11,727 nucleotides of DNA from Calditrichota bacterium (GTDB lineage: Bacteria > Zhuqueibacterota > Zhuqueibacteria > Zhuqueibacterales > Geothermadaptataceae), in NCBI GenBank assembly GCA_008501545.1, contig QQUM01000257.1, positions 1 through 11,727 on the forward strand, written 5' to 3'. The translations under genes were made by a program, and so were the position numbers. This document shows positions 1 through 6,780 of the stretch, in pieces; positions within the stretch are counted from its first letter, which is position 1, and every line of letters starts with the position of its first letter. The notes beneath the pieces are model-generated. The model was not told the origin of the DNA. It did not search any database and worked only from the letters and a program-made list of their open reading frames with translations.

Positions 1-358
1 GGCTTATGTAATGTTTACCATCATTGTCTAACTTCAATATACGATATTGCAAATTACCGGCAATCGGCGATGTATCGACATATCGATAAGAATGGTTTTC
101 ACCTGATCCAAAAGCAGGCACAAATCCAATAGGTTCATAATTCCCGTCATCGACGAGACGCTCGATTTGAAATCCGGTTAATCCGTTTTCTTGCCCTGTG
201 TTCCATTCGAGAAGAATAGAATTTTTGCTAAAATCGCTTACTTCCAGACTAAAATCTGGATTATGGTCGGAATCTTTGTTGTTGTATGCGGTCTTAATTG
301 AATTGGGCGCCGAAAACACAATAATGCCGATAACAATTATCAGTATTATTTTTCTCAC
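1..358 (-). CDS. Secreted protein with fibronectin type III-like domain (N-terminal part, cut by window edge)
   Basis: Only the first 119 codons are present; the gene runs off the left edge. It starts at GTG (358-356), preceded by an AAAGAGG ribosome site about five bases upstream. Residues 1-18 form a signal peptide or short anchor (VRKIILIIVI, then a hydrophobic run ending near FSA). Residues about 37-119 read as an FN3-like beta-sandwich: Trp52 after LLEWNTG, FQIERL at 63-68, YRYVD at 91-95, and YRILKLDNDG at 105-114. This spacing (W, then F-x-I-E-R, then Y-x-Y-x-D, then YR-x-x-x-x-D-x-D-G) is typical of the FN3-like modules that precede C-terminal sorting domains in type IX-secreted FCB proteins. 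The C-terminus is not visible, so secretion by that route and any enzymatic domain are unknown. The gene may follow the DUF4097 gene, but 176 bp separate them. Confidence 0.75.
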   Translation of the reverse strand, partial: MRKIILIIVIGIIVFSAPNSIKTAYNNKDSDHNPDFSLEVSDFSKNSILLEWNTGQENGLTGFQIERLVDDGNYEPIGFVPAFGSGENHSYRYVDTSPIAGNLQYRILKLDNDGKHYIS

Positions 359-534
359 AAAATCCTCTTTATTCACGGCAACATTCACGTTATGAGTTTT
401 AAATTTAACATATTTTTCAATCGCTACAAGCAATTTTTAAATATAATGATGAATATGTTAAATTAATTTATCATTTTGACGAATATTCAAATTTTGTGAG
501 AAACAGAAAAAACATGTATCGACATCGTTAATCT

Positions 535-1317
535 TTAGTCTTTTACCAGGTGTATATCACCATCATTGGTATGAATCTTAATTTTCAAATCAGTTTCTGA
601 GCGGTTCCGGCCATTGCCCCGAATCCAGAGTGGAAAGTCTGAATAAATTTCACCATCATCATTTTCAATAAAAACAGCGGGTGCTTCGGAATCCCTTATT
701 GCAATTTTAAGCCGAATATCGCCGTCATCCGTTTTAAAATAACTGCCGCCTTCCGGTCTGTATTCACCTGAAATATCCCCATCTTCCGTAATGACGTCAA
801 CGTCATCAAGTATGCCAGAAAAAAATATTTTCCCGTCGTCTGTGCGTATTCGTAAATCGCCCTTAAGGTCATTCACATAAATGTCTCCATCTTCGGACTC
901 AACTCTTATTTTCCCCACCAGTTCGTCAATTCGAATCGTCCCATCATCTGTCCGGCATGTAATCGAAGTGCTGTGGGGGACATGAATTTTATATTGAACT
1001 TCTGTGTTGCTCGGGCCATTGTGCGAAATGCGTACAAAATCGCTTGATTCCCGAACCCGAACTCGAATTTGTTCTACTTTTTTCTCTGCTTTCCGATGTG
1101 AGAATGCATGTGCAGAGAGCTCGGCTTCAATAAAGATTTCTTCTTTCTCCCACCCCAGGATGTGCACTTCGCCGTCATCCGTTTTCACGCTTAGCTCTCC
1201 ACCCGACGCAAACGGGAGTCTTTTCGAATACTCCTTATGCGCTTTCGAAAATCCAGCTTCGGCTTGTTCGCCTACGAAAGTGAGCAACATTGCGATGAGT
1301 AAAGTTCTTGAAGCCAT
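535..1317 (-). CDS. Secreted DUF4097-type beta-repeat protein
   Basis: This 260-residue protein has a signal peptide (about 1-21, ending AEAG) and a body of repeated units centred on [TSN]-[DE]-D-G-x-[IV]. The DG pairs lie at residues 48/49, 125/126, 143/144, 161/162, 179/180, 198/199, 221/222 and 252/253. The middle ones are 18 residues apart, matching one coil of a right-handed beta-helix. VPHSTSI at 113-119 followed by a strand and turn is the usual entry to the DUF4097 (putative adhesin/head-GIN-like) repeat region. No catalytic residues are visible, and function across this family is poorly defined. The start at 1317 follows AAGAGG by about six bases. It sits 18 bp downstream of the surface-repeat gene on the same strand and is very probably co-transcribed with it. 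An envelope location is inferred from the signal peptide. Confidence 0.85.
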   Translation of the reverse strand: MASRTLLIAMLLTFVGEQAEAGFSKAHKEYSKRLPFASGGELSVKTDDGEVHILGWEKEEIFIEAELSAHAFSHRKAEKKVEQIRVRVRESSDFVRISHNGPSNTEVQYKIHVPHSTSITCRTDDGTIRIDELVGKIRVESEDGDIYVNDLKGDLRIRTDDGKIFFSGILDDVDVITEDGDISGEYRPEGGSYFKTDDGDIRLKIAIRDSEAPAVFIENDDGEIYSDFPLWIRGNGRNRSETDLKIKIHTNDGDIHLVKD

Positions 1318-1335
1318 AACATACCTCTTACTTTT

Positions 1336-2460
1336 TTACTGAAAATTTTTATTGAATACTGGTAGAAAACGCGCCCATCCAGGATTACTTAGTGCAATAT
1401 TCAAAACGCCCAATTGTGCGCCCTTCAATTCCCGCGCAAAATTTATAATGCCGATATTTAACCCTCTTTGTGTGCCCGATATTTTATTGAAGGTACTTAA
1501 AGATACGCCCTTAAAATCCCCATCCTTCATCCTGAAATAAAGCGGTGCCAGAGCGATACCTTTGAAATTTTCACAGCCAACAAAAGGTGCTGTGACAAAA
1601 CCAGTGACATCTGGTGCGCCGACCGCTATCCCCGCCATAGAAATTCCATTCAACCCTTCACCTGCGCCAACAGCAAATCCCGATACGGTAAATCCGTTTA
1701 CATCGCCACCGGCACCGGCCGCAAACAAGGAAGCCGAAATGCCTGTCATATCTTCTCCCGCACCGACCGCGAATCCCCCGAGGGTAATTCCTCGCACATC
1801 TTCACCAGCGCCACAGGCAAAACCACCGATAGTTATTCCTTTTGCACTTTTTCCTGCACCACAAGCAAAAATCGCGATGGAAAAGCCTTCCAGATCCTCT
1901 CCGGCGCCGCATGCAAAACCACCGACGTTAAAACCGCGCAGACTCTCACCTGCTCCACATGCAAACCCACCTATGTTAATACCAAATACATCCTCACCTG
2001 CGCCAACAGCAAAACCACCAATATTCAATCCTCGCAATTCACCACCTGCACCTGCAGCAATACCACCAATATTTATTCCTTGCACGCGCTCACCCGCTCC
2101 GACTGCAATCAGCCCTACAGATAATCCGTGTAACTCATTTTTTGCCTGGACAGCTACGCCACCAATCATTATTCCATTCAAATGTTCAGCGGCGGGTCCA
2201 ACAACACCCAGCCCGAGACCGGTGAAGTTACCTGTATAGTTTTTCGCCGGTTTCCAAAAGGTCATATTTACACCACGAAGTGAACCGATGTGTTTGTCGC
2301 GAAAATTAATTCGCAATCCGGTAAAATCCTGGGAATTTCCAATACTCAAGCCCCAATTTTTCGAAGGAACGGATAACGCTTGCGCCTTGATGGCAGGAGC
2401 CGTAACTATTGTAAAAATGGTCATCAGCATCGCGGAAAAAAAGTATCTAGAGATCTTCAT
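1336..2460 (-). CDS. Secreted 16-residue-repeat protein (LA_2272 surface-repeat-like)
   Basis: I place the start at the ATG at 2460 (374 residues), not the longer frame from 2526, because GGGAGG lies just upstream and the protein then begins with a clean signal peptide (MKISRYFFSA, cleavage near IKAQA, 22-27). Residues about 94-287 are twelve tandem units of exactly 16 residues: a conserved Gly occurs at 96, 112, 128 and so on to 272. The consensus is G-[IF]-[NT]-[IVL]-G-G-F-A-[VC]-G-A-G-E-[DS]-[LV]-x. Looser units with 14-17 residue spacing follow to about 360 (FKGIAL, FKGVSL, RGLNIG, KGAQLG). The pattern resembles the LA_2272-type surface-repeat proteins known from Leptospira and FCB bacteria, and suggests a beta-solenoid or beta-rich surface structure. 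Four successive units carry Cys at the same position. First gene of a probable two-gene operon with the DUF4097 gene. Function unknown. Confidence 0.8.
   Translation of the reverse strand: MKISRYFFSAMLMTIFTIVTAPAIKAQALSVPSKNWGLSIGNSQDFTGLRINFRDKHIGSLRGVNMTFWKPAKNYTGNFTGLGLGVVGPAAEHLNGIMIGGVAVQAKNELHGLSVGLIAVGAGERVQGINIGGIAAGAGGELRGLNIGGFAVGAGEDVFGINIGGFACGAGESLRGFNVGGFACGAGEDLEGFSIAIFACGAGKSAKGITIGGFACGAGEDVRGITLGGFAVGAGEDMTGISASLFAAGAGGDVNGFTVSGFAVGAGEGLNGISMAGIAVGAPDVTGFVTAPFVGCENFKGIALAPLYFRMKDGDFKGVSLSTFNKISGTQRGLNIGIINFARELKGAQLGVLNIALSNPGWARFLPVFNKNFQ
1600..2181 (-). repeat. Twelve 48-bp coding tandem repeats inside the surface-repeat gene
   Basis: The repeat unit is 48 bp (16 codons), in register for twelve units with no insertion or deletion until the last, which is one codon short. 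The units share the protein pattern GGFA-[VC]-GAGE but differ at many nucleotide positions, so this is an old, selected array rather than a freshly expanded satellite. The opposite strand reads as a long Pro/Ala-rich open frame, which is a by-product of the Gly-Ala-Gly codons. Confidence 0.85.
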
Positions 2461-2574
2461 TTGCCCTCCCTTAACGATAGCATCTAACAAACAATTGTTG
2501 AAAAAATGACGCGCTACATTCATCACTTTTTTCTGTTGAGCACTTACAAAACATTTTTTTAATGGAAAATCGAA

Positions 2575-2598
2575 ATTAAAGCATATAAAGACTTTAAT
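2575..2598. promoter_or_regulatory. Perfect 7-bp inverted repeat in the divergent intergenic region (possible operator)
   Basis: ATTAAAG at 2575-2581 and CTTTAAT at 2592-2598 are perfect inverted copies separated by ten bases. They lie in the 281-bp region between the divergent surface-repeat gene (start 2460) and pyrD (start 2742), where both promoters must sit. The site is AT-rich, so chance is a real alternative. I could not assign convincing -35/-10 boxes for either gene in this stretch. Confidence 0.25.
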
Positions 2599-2741
2599 AT
2601 CACTCTGAATTTACAGCAAATCATTCGAATATTTTTCGTAAGACTTTGTAAAAAGTTACTTTTTATTTTTCTTCTGCTTACATTAAGTCTGGTAAATAGC
2701 CAACAAAATTAACGGCGATCAATAATTAAACGAAAAATCAA

Positions 2742-3749
2742 ATGTACACACTCCTTCGAAAAATACTATTTCTATTAAATGCAGAATTTGCACACAATTT
2801 GGGTTTAAACGGATTAAAACTGTTAGAAAAGTTTGGTTTAATATGGCTAATTGCAAAAAAACTCCCAACAAAGCAAGTTGATATCATGGGAATATGTTTC
2901 CCAAATGCTGTGGGTTTAGCTGCAGGAATGGATAAAAATGGAGACTACATCGATTGCCTTGGTGCACTGGGATTTGGCTTTTTGGAGTTGGGTACAGTTA
3001 CACCGCGTCCACAGAGCGGGAATCCAAAACCCCGGCTATTTCGTATAAAACCAGCACAGGCCATCATCAACAGAATGGGATTTAACAACAAAGGTGTCGA
3101 CCATCTCATTGAAAAGATAAAACAAACCAAATACTCAGGGATTATTGGTGTAAACATTGGTAAAAATTTTGATACACCCATCGAGAAGGCCGTAGACGAT
3201 TACTGTATTTGCTTTCGCAAAGCATACTCTGTCGCTGATTACATCGCGATTAATATCTCATCGCCGAATACAAAAAACCTGCGTGCCTTACAATCAGAGA
3301 ATCAACTTCAAGAGTTACTCAATGCACTTAAGTTGGAGCAGAAAAAATTGCACAAGGAAACCGGACGGTACGTCCCCTTTGCTGTAAAAATAGCACCTGA
3401 CCTGACAGATGATGAGATTAATTCGATCGCACTAATTATAAATGCCAATGCGATTGATGCTGTCATTGCGACAAACACAACTATTGAACGTATTGCAGTT
3501 CATGACTTAAAATATGGCCGGGAAAATGGCGGATTAAGCGGCCAGCCTTTAAAAAATCAATCAGACAACGTATTAAAACAATTAGTTGCAGCACTGGGCG
3601 AAAAAACGCCGGTTATAGGTGTTGGGGGTATTATGACAGGCAGTGATGCTGCAAATAAATTTGAGTTGGGCGCGAAACTTGTACAAATCTACACCGGATT
3701 CGTCTATCGGGGCCCACATCTAATAAACGAAATCATCAACCAATATTAA
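2742..3749 (+). CDS. pyrD: Dihydroorotate dehydrogenase (quinone), class 2
   Basis: Oxidises dihydroorotate to orotate in the fourth step of pyrimidine synthesis, passing electrons via FMN to the quinone pool at the inner membrane. The 335 residues match the usual class 2 length (336 in E. coli). Residues 1-40 form the short amphipathic N-terminal helices that bind the membrane and define class 2. Visible core motifs: GLAAGMDKNG (58-67), LELGTVTPRPQ (81-91), INRMGFNN (109-116), GVNIGKN (136-142), NISSPNT (171-177) with Ser174 in the place of the E. coli catalytic Ser175, VKIAPDL (215-221), ATNTT (243-247), GGLSG (263-267), the phosphate-binding IGVGGI (292-297) and YTGF (317-320). The ATG at 2742 has no clear Shine-Dalgarno, but the start is fixed by homology. 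By eye the sequence is strikingly close to gammaproteobacterial PyrD. It is not next to other pyr genes in this window. Confidence 0.97.
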   Translation: MYTLLRKILFLLNAEFAHNLGLNGLKLLEKFGLIWLIAKKLPTKQVDIMGICFPNAVGLAAGMDKNGDYIDCLGALGFGFLELGTVTPRPQSGNPKPRLFRIKPAQAIINRMGFNNKGVDHLIEKIKQTKYSGIIGVNIGKNFDTPIEKAVDDYCICFRKAYSVADYIAINISSPNTKNLRALQSENQLQELLNALKLEQKKLHKETGRYVPFAVKIAPDLTDDEINSIALIINANAIDAVIATNTTIERIAVHDLKYGRENGGLSGQPLKNQSDNVLKQLVAALGEKTPVIGVGGIMTGSDAANKFELGAKLVQIYTGFVYRGPHLINEIINQY

Positions 3750-3976
3750 ATAATATCAAAGCCGACGTAAAATTTAACCAATTCTCCACCAGCGTCACCT
3801 CCATTAAATTCTGCTTTTAGTTAAATAACACACCGCAAGTCGAGATAACCATTTTTAAAATTTAACCGATATAATTCAACATGGATGTATACCAACGCCC
3901 GGCAAAACATTCCTGTCATTTATAACAGCCGTTCTGGTTTGTTGTATTAAAAACCTGAGTTAAAAATTGGAACAAA

Positions 3977-5251
3977 ATGAAGATTACAGCCGACGCAATA
4001 CATTTTCATAATTTAGCCGAGTTTTCACAATTTACCCGCCTCATTGGTCATGAAATTAAACTGCTGCGTTCACAAAACAGTATCATGGTTTTGGCCAACG
4101 ATATTTACAATGATCAAAATGCGCTGCTGTCTCCGGCAAATACAAAAGTTGATGCAGAGCTATTTCGCAAACTCCGCACTTCTGTTTCCAATAATCTGTC
4201 ATCCAAATTGGAAATCAATATTAAAAAGTGTCCGGAAATGGCAGAAAAATTACTCAAGATAATCCGTTCATCCATCAGATTACAGCTAGAAAATGCAGAT
4301 ATTTTATCGAGGGTGGGTAAAAATCTTTTCCTCAGGTACGAGGACAAATTAATCAATATCATAAACCAGGCGTTCGAAAATACACACGTAACTTATGCGT
4401 TTTTCAGCGAGCACAGTGCACTTCTTTACAATAATCACGAGTTTAAAGGATTTGATCAGACTATTATCGAAAGTATCGTAAAGGCACTTTTATCGGTGGG
4501 TACAGAAATCGATGATCAACAATCCGACAATGCATCACTATTGCAATCCCTTTTCATAGCCCAAATTATATTAACACTCACAAAAAATGAAATAAAAACA
4601 AACCTTGCCGCCAATGCAACTTCAGCAGATTATGATTTTCTCGTGAACACATTCCTTGAGCGCTGTATGCATGATCTGGAGATTAATAATGACATCATCT
4701 TGGCCGGCAAATCCTTTTTTCATACTACTGAAAAAAATGGCGATTCAGAACTGATGACAGAGACCGCTGTTAAGTTAATTCGAAACATTGAATTAATTGA
4801 GGAATTTTATCGGTTGATCACGAGCAATGATGCGGGCTATATCAACGTAAACAATGCAATAGCCATTCTCTATAAAAAAGCTTATCACGGGGAATTAGAC
4901 GAGGAAACATTACACAAACTGTCCGATTGGTTACGAAAACCTGCTATTTTCAGGCTCAACAAAACCTTGTACGGGATCGAGGAGCTTTGTAAGCGCGGTA
5001 TGAATGGCAAAAGCAATGCGGTGTATTATCCAAAACATGGATACGGTGTTCCAACAATGTTTATTTGTAGTGTAAACGATGGAAATTGCCCGCATATATC
5101 GCCAGCCTTCAGAAGAATTAATGTAGCAAAAAAAATTGATAGCCTATCCCCGGGATCTTATACGAAATGTTCAATGTTGACCGAGAAATTACACAAATAT
5201 TATGAGAAGGATTTAAGTAACATTAAGCGGGATCAAAATAAAATGGCGTAA
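3977..5251 (+). CDS. Unrecognised 424-residue protein, possibly a degenerate HD-GYP-like regulator
   Basis: I do not recognise this gene with confidence. It has no signal peptide or membrane segment and looks cytoplasmic and largely helical. Residues about 36-70 (IMVLANDIYNDQNALLSP, then ELFRKLR) resemble the strand-turn segment that commonly precedes HD-GYP phosphodiesterase domains ('L-x-x-DIYD-x-x-G-x-LLL... L-x-x-L'). Residues about 272-318 (ELIEEFYRLITSND, then INVNNAIAILYKKAYHGELDEETL) resemble the end of an HD-GYP domain ('D-x-YDALTS... AI-x-x-L... FDP-x-x-x'). Between them only MHD at 231-233 and HTTEKNGDS at 249-257 recall the metal-binding HD and HHExxDGxGYP motifs, so the catalytic site appears lost. 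A C-terminal segment, about 350-410, has conserved-looking Cys (364, 371, 398), PTMFIC, GSYTKC and a final helix. The start at 3977 has only a weak GGAA upstream. It converges with the SPOR-like gene, 11 bp away, with no obvious terminator between them. Confidence 0.45.
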   Translation: MKITADAIHFHNLAEFSQFTRLIGHEIKLLRSQNSIMVLANDIYNDQNALLSPANTKVDAELFRKLRTSVSNNLSSKLEINIKKCPEMAEKLLKIIRSSIRLQLENADILSRVGKNLFLRYEDKLINIINQAFENTHVTYAFFSEHSALLYNNHEFKGFDQTIIESIVKALLSVGTEIDDQQSDNASLLQSLFIAQIILTLTKNEIKTNLAANATSADYDFLVNTFLERCMHDLEINNDIILAGKSFFHTTEKNGDSELMTETAVKLIRNIELIEEFYRLITSNDAGYINVNNAIAILYKKAYHGELDEETLHKLSDWLRKPAIFRLNKTLYGIEELCKRGMNGKSNAVYYPKHGYGVPTMFICSVNDGNCPHISPAFRRINVAKKIDSLSPGSYTKCSMLTEKLHKYYEKDLSNIKRDQNKMA

Positions 5252-5262
5252 AAAACAGCAGT

Positions 5263-5700
5263 TTACTTTCTGCGGGGTGAAAGCAAACGTGCCCTTCGAA
5301 ATCCGTTACGCCTTAAAGTAGTCAAAGCATAATCAGCTTGCGCCTTCGTTGTAAAATGATCAACCATTACAATAAATTGGCCTCGGTGACGAGAGATACT
5401 TGAATTCGTACGAATTTTAGCAAGTTTTTTCTTGGTGTTTAACGCACGATCATATGTATCAAAATATCCGACGAGAATAACATAACTATCAGGGGGTGGG
5501 AGTGGAGGTGGGGGAGGACCATTGGGACCAGGTCTCTCACTAAAACATTCAGATATTTTATCTGATATTGAAGCAATCAAATCTCTTTTCCCCATTTTGT
5601 AGGCCATAAAACCAATACCAAAGAGCCCTAGCCAAATTAAAATTTTTCCAATGCCTTCTGAAACTTCTAATATACTTTTTCTCTTTTTTTCACTCCCCAT
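5263..5700 (-). CDS. Small membrane protein with Pro-rich linker and SPOR-like domain
   Basis: 145 residues: a short charged N-terminus, one membrane helix (about 18-35, KILIWLGLFGIGFMAYKM), a Pro-rich linker (57-70, including PPPPPLPPP), then a C-terminal domain of about 70 residues. This domain has the two-half pattern of SPOR: YVILVGYF (73-80), helix, GQFIVMVDHF (107-116), then a helix ending LRRNGFRRARLL (129-140). SPOR domains bind peptidoglycan glycan strands lacking peptide side chains and often sit at division sites; that role here is inference. The domain is very basic (RHRGQ, RRNGFRRAR, RRK at the end). The start at 5700 follows AAGGA by eight to nine bases. The upstream neighbour at 5880 encodes the same architecture, and the two C-terminal domains align by eye, so they look like diverged paralogues. 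Confidence 0.72.
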   Translation of the reverse strand: MGSEKKRKSILEVSEGIGKILIWLGLFGIGFMAYKMGKRDLIASISDKISECFSERPGPNGPPPPPLPPPDSYVILVGYFDTYDRALNTKKKLAKIRTNSSISRHRGQFIVMVDHFTTKAQADYALTTLRRNGFRRARLLSPRRK

Positions 5701-5737
5701 TTGTGGTTATCCTTTACCTTTCTCCCAAAGTGCAGAC

Positions 5738-5762
5738 TTTCTCTTCAAATTACAAAGAGAAA
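5738..5762. promoter_or_regulatory. Hairpin upstream of the small SPOR-like gene
   Basis: TTTCTCTT (5738-5745) and AAGAGAAA (5755-5762) form a perfect 8-bp stem with a nine-base loop. One mismatch and two more pairs extend it to 5735-5765. On the minus strand it would lie in the leader of the gene starting at 5700, about 38 bases before the start codon. It has no following T-run on that strand and few GC pairs, so it does not look like an intrinsic terminator. Close by is the 10-bp palindrome GACTGCAGTC (5774-5783). Confidence 0.35.
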
Positions 5763-5879
5763 ATCTTCTGTGAGACTGCAGTCCGTTGGAAAATGATATC
5801 ATAGGTTTAAATTTAATAAAAACAATCCCAACAAAGCAAGCTATTTGTTGCGTCGAAAAATGCTTGCACCAAACAATAA

Positions 5880-6401
5880 TTATTGTGCTAATCGAGCCTG
5901 GGGATATCCATTGTTTTGAAGCATTTCGACAACATGTTTCGCGGTATTTTTACTCCACAGTCCTTCTACAAGAATAGTATTCGTCCCTGCGAGAAGCCCT
6001 GGCTTCAAGCGCAAGCGTTTTAAATCGTCAATTATGACTTTTCGATCTTCAGCACTAGAGAAAGTGGCGACCACCACGGTGTGGCCGTTACGTTTTGGAA
6101 CCGTGACTGGTCCAGTTGCTGGTGGTGGCTGTGTTTCTTCATCTGGTTCTGAGTTGAATAAATCAATAATTTCACCATCAATTTGGGGAGTGATGTTTTG
6201 CTGCATAGATTCCCACTGCTCGAAATCTCCCCCAGCCCACCAAAATCCTAAAACGAAAATAACGACAGCAACCGCAACCGGCATAACGACTTTAACGAAT
6301 TTACCAAACACTTCCCAAAACTGATCGAAAAGTGATTTTGGTGGTTTTTCGTCAGGTTTAATGCTGATTTTCCAATCTCCGGGGGTAAACGGGAAAAACA
6401 T
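5880..6401 (-). CDS. Membrane-anchored protein with SPOR-like C-terminal domain
   Basis: I place the start at the ATG at 6401 (173 residues), not the longer frame from 6560, because GAGG stands five bases upstream and the extra 53 residues look like translated non-coding sequence. Layout: cytoplasmic N-terminus rich in Pro/Lys (1-34), one membrane helix (about 37-56, VVMPVAVAVVIFVLGFWWAG), an acidic linker with EPDEETQPPPATG (85-97), then a domain of about 66 residues, HTVVVATF (107-114), helix, GTNTILVEGLW (139-149), helix ending LQNNGYPQARL (161-171). This is the same two-half pattern as the protein at 5263, and the endings LQNNGYPQARL and LRRNGFRRARL match well. A periplasmic, glycan-binding role is likely for a SPOR-like domain but unproven. 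Gap to the next gene in the same direction: 179 bp. Confidence 0.7.
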   Translation of the reverse strand: MFFPFTPGDWKISIKPDEKPPKSLFDQFWEVFGKFVKVVMPVAVAVVIFVLGFWWAGGDFEQWESMQQNITPQIDGEIIDLFNSEPDEETQPPPATGPVTVPKRNGHTVVVATFSSAEDRKVIIDDLKRLRLKPGLLAGTNTILVEGLWSKNTAKHVVEMLQNNGYPQARLAQ

Positions 6402-6780
6402 ATTAACCTCGCCTGTTAAATGAGTTTCTAATAGCTGTACTTCAATTGTCTTAATCGGAAATGAATAGCTGCAAAATAAATAATATTTATAGCTTTTCTT
6501 TTTTCTGGAAACTAACGTAATTAGTGAATTGAAGTCTTCGTAATCAACAAGCAGTACCAAAGTTGCAATTTTAATGGCGTTTTATGCACAAACGGCATCC
6601 GTGCATGTGGAAAGGTTGGATCAGCATTCAATCCGGGTTTACTTTACGAGAATTTGTAAAACGCCTTGTAAATGGTAAGAATAATTATTCCTGAATATCA
6701 AAAACATCCGGGGTGAATTTTTAAATACTCATTAAGTTTATTAATGTTTAATGGAGAAAGCAACAATAAATTTACTTACA
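6402..6780. other. 379-bp intergenic region without a convincing gene
   Basis: The region lies between the GH113-like gene and the SPOR-like gene, both on the minus strand. The only open frame is an upstream extension of the SPOR-like gene (to 6560) that I reject on ribosome-site grounds. It contains the inverted-repeat element at 6576-6665 and otherwise AT-rich sequence with small imperfect palindromes such as CATTAA...TTAATG near 6731-6753. No tRNA cloverleaf was found on either strand. A minus-strand promoter for the SPOR-like gene probably lies here but was not pinned down. Confidence 0.6.
6576..6665. repeat. 90-bp element bounded by 9-bp perfect inverted repeats, with internal hairpins
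   Basis: GGCGTTTTA (6576-6584) and TAAAACGCC (6657-6665) are perfect inverted copies. Inside are TGCAC/GTGCA (6585-6589 with 6601-6605), a nested ACGG-CAT-CCGT (6592-6602), and, as plus-strand RNA, a hairpin of GGTTGGA with TTCAATC (6614-6620 with 6627-6633, two G-U pairs, six-base loop). A competing pairing TTTAC/GTAAA (6638-6642 with 6656-6660) would break the outer stem. This could be a folded leader or small RNA, or a tiny palindromic insertion. I see no clear target-site duplication and only one copy in the window. Confidence 0.4.

Noticed and set aside
1562..2239. 225-residue plus-strand open frame rich in Pro and Ala
   Set aside because: It is the reverse complement of the Gly-Ala-Gly-Glu repeats of the minus-strand gene; periodic codons keep the opposite frame open. 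It has no ribosome site or independent domain.
2461..2526. 22-residue N-terminal extension of the surface-repeat protein
   Set aside because: The ATG at 2460 has GGGAGG upstream and gives a normal signal peptide; the longer form would bury it.
2640..2672. Bacteroidota-type promoter (TTTG, then TAnnTTTG) upstream of pyrD
   Set aside because: A TTTG and a TATTTTTC are present, but the spacing is about 15 bases instead of about 19 and the second box is imperfect.
3768..3867. Direct repeat TAAAATTTAACC at 3768-3779 and 3856-3867
   Set aside because: Twelve bases of AT-rich sequence in a 227-bp intergenic region; chance is likely and no element boundaries are visible.
5252..5275. GCAG...CTGC hairpin between the convergent genes as a shared terminator
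   Set aside because: The stem is only four base pairs and no T-run follows on either strand.
6402..6560. 53-residue N-terminal extension of the SPOR-like protein
   Set aside because: The internal ATG at 6401 has a good ribosome site, and the extension has no recognisable feature.
6576..6665. Integron attC site or tRNA
   Set aside because: The ends do not give the RYYYAAC/GTTRRRY core boxes, and no anticodon or T-arm arrangement fits on either strand.
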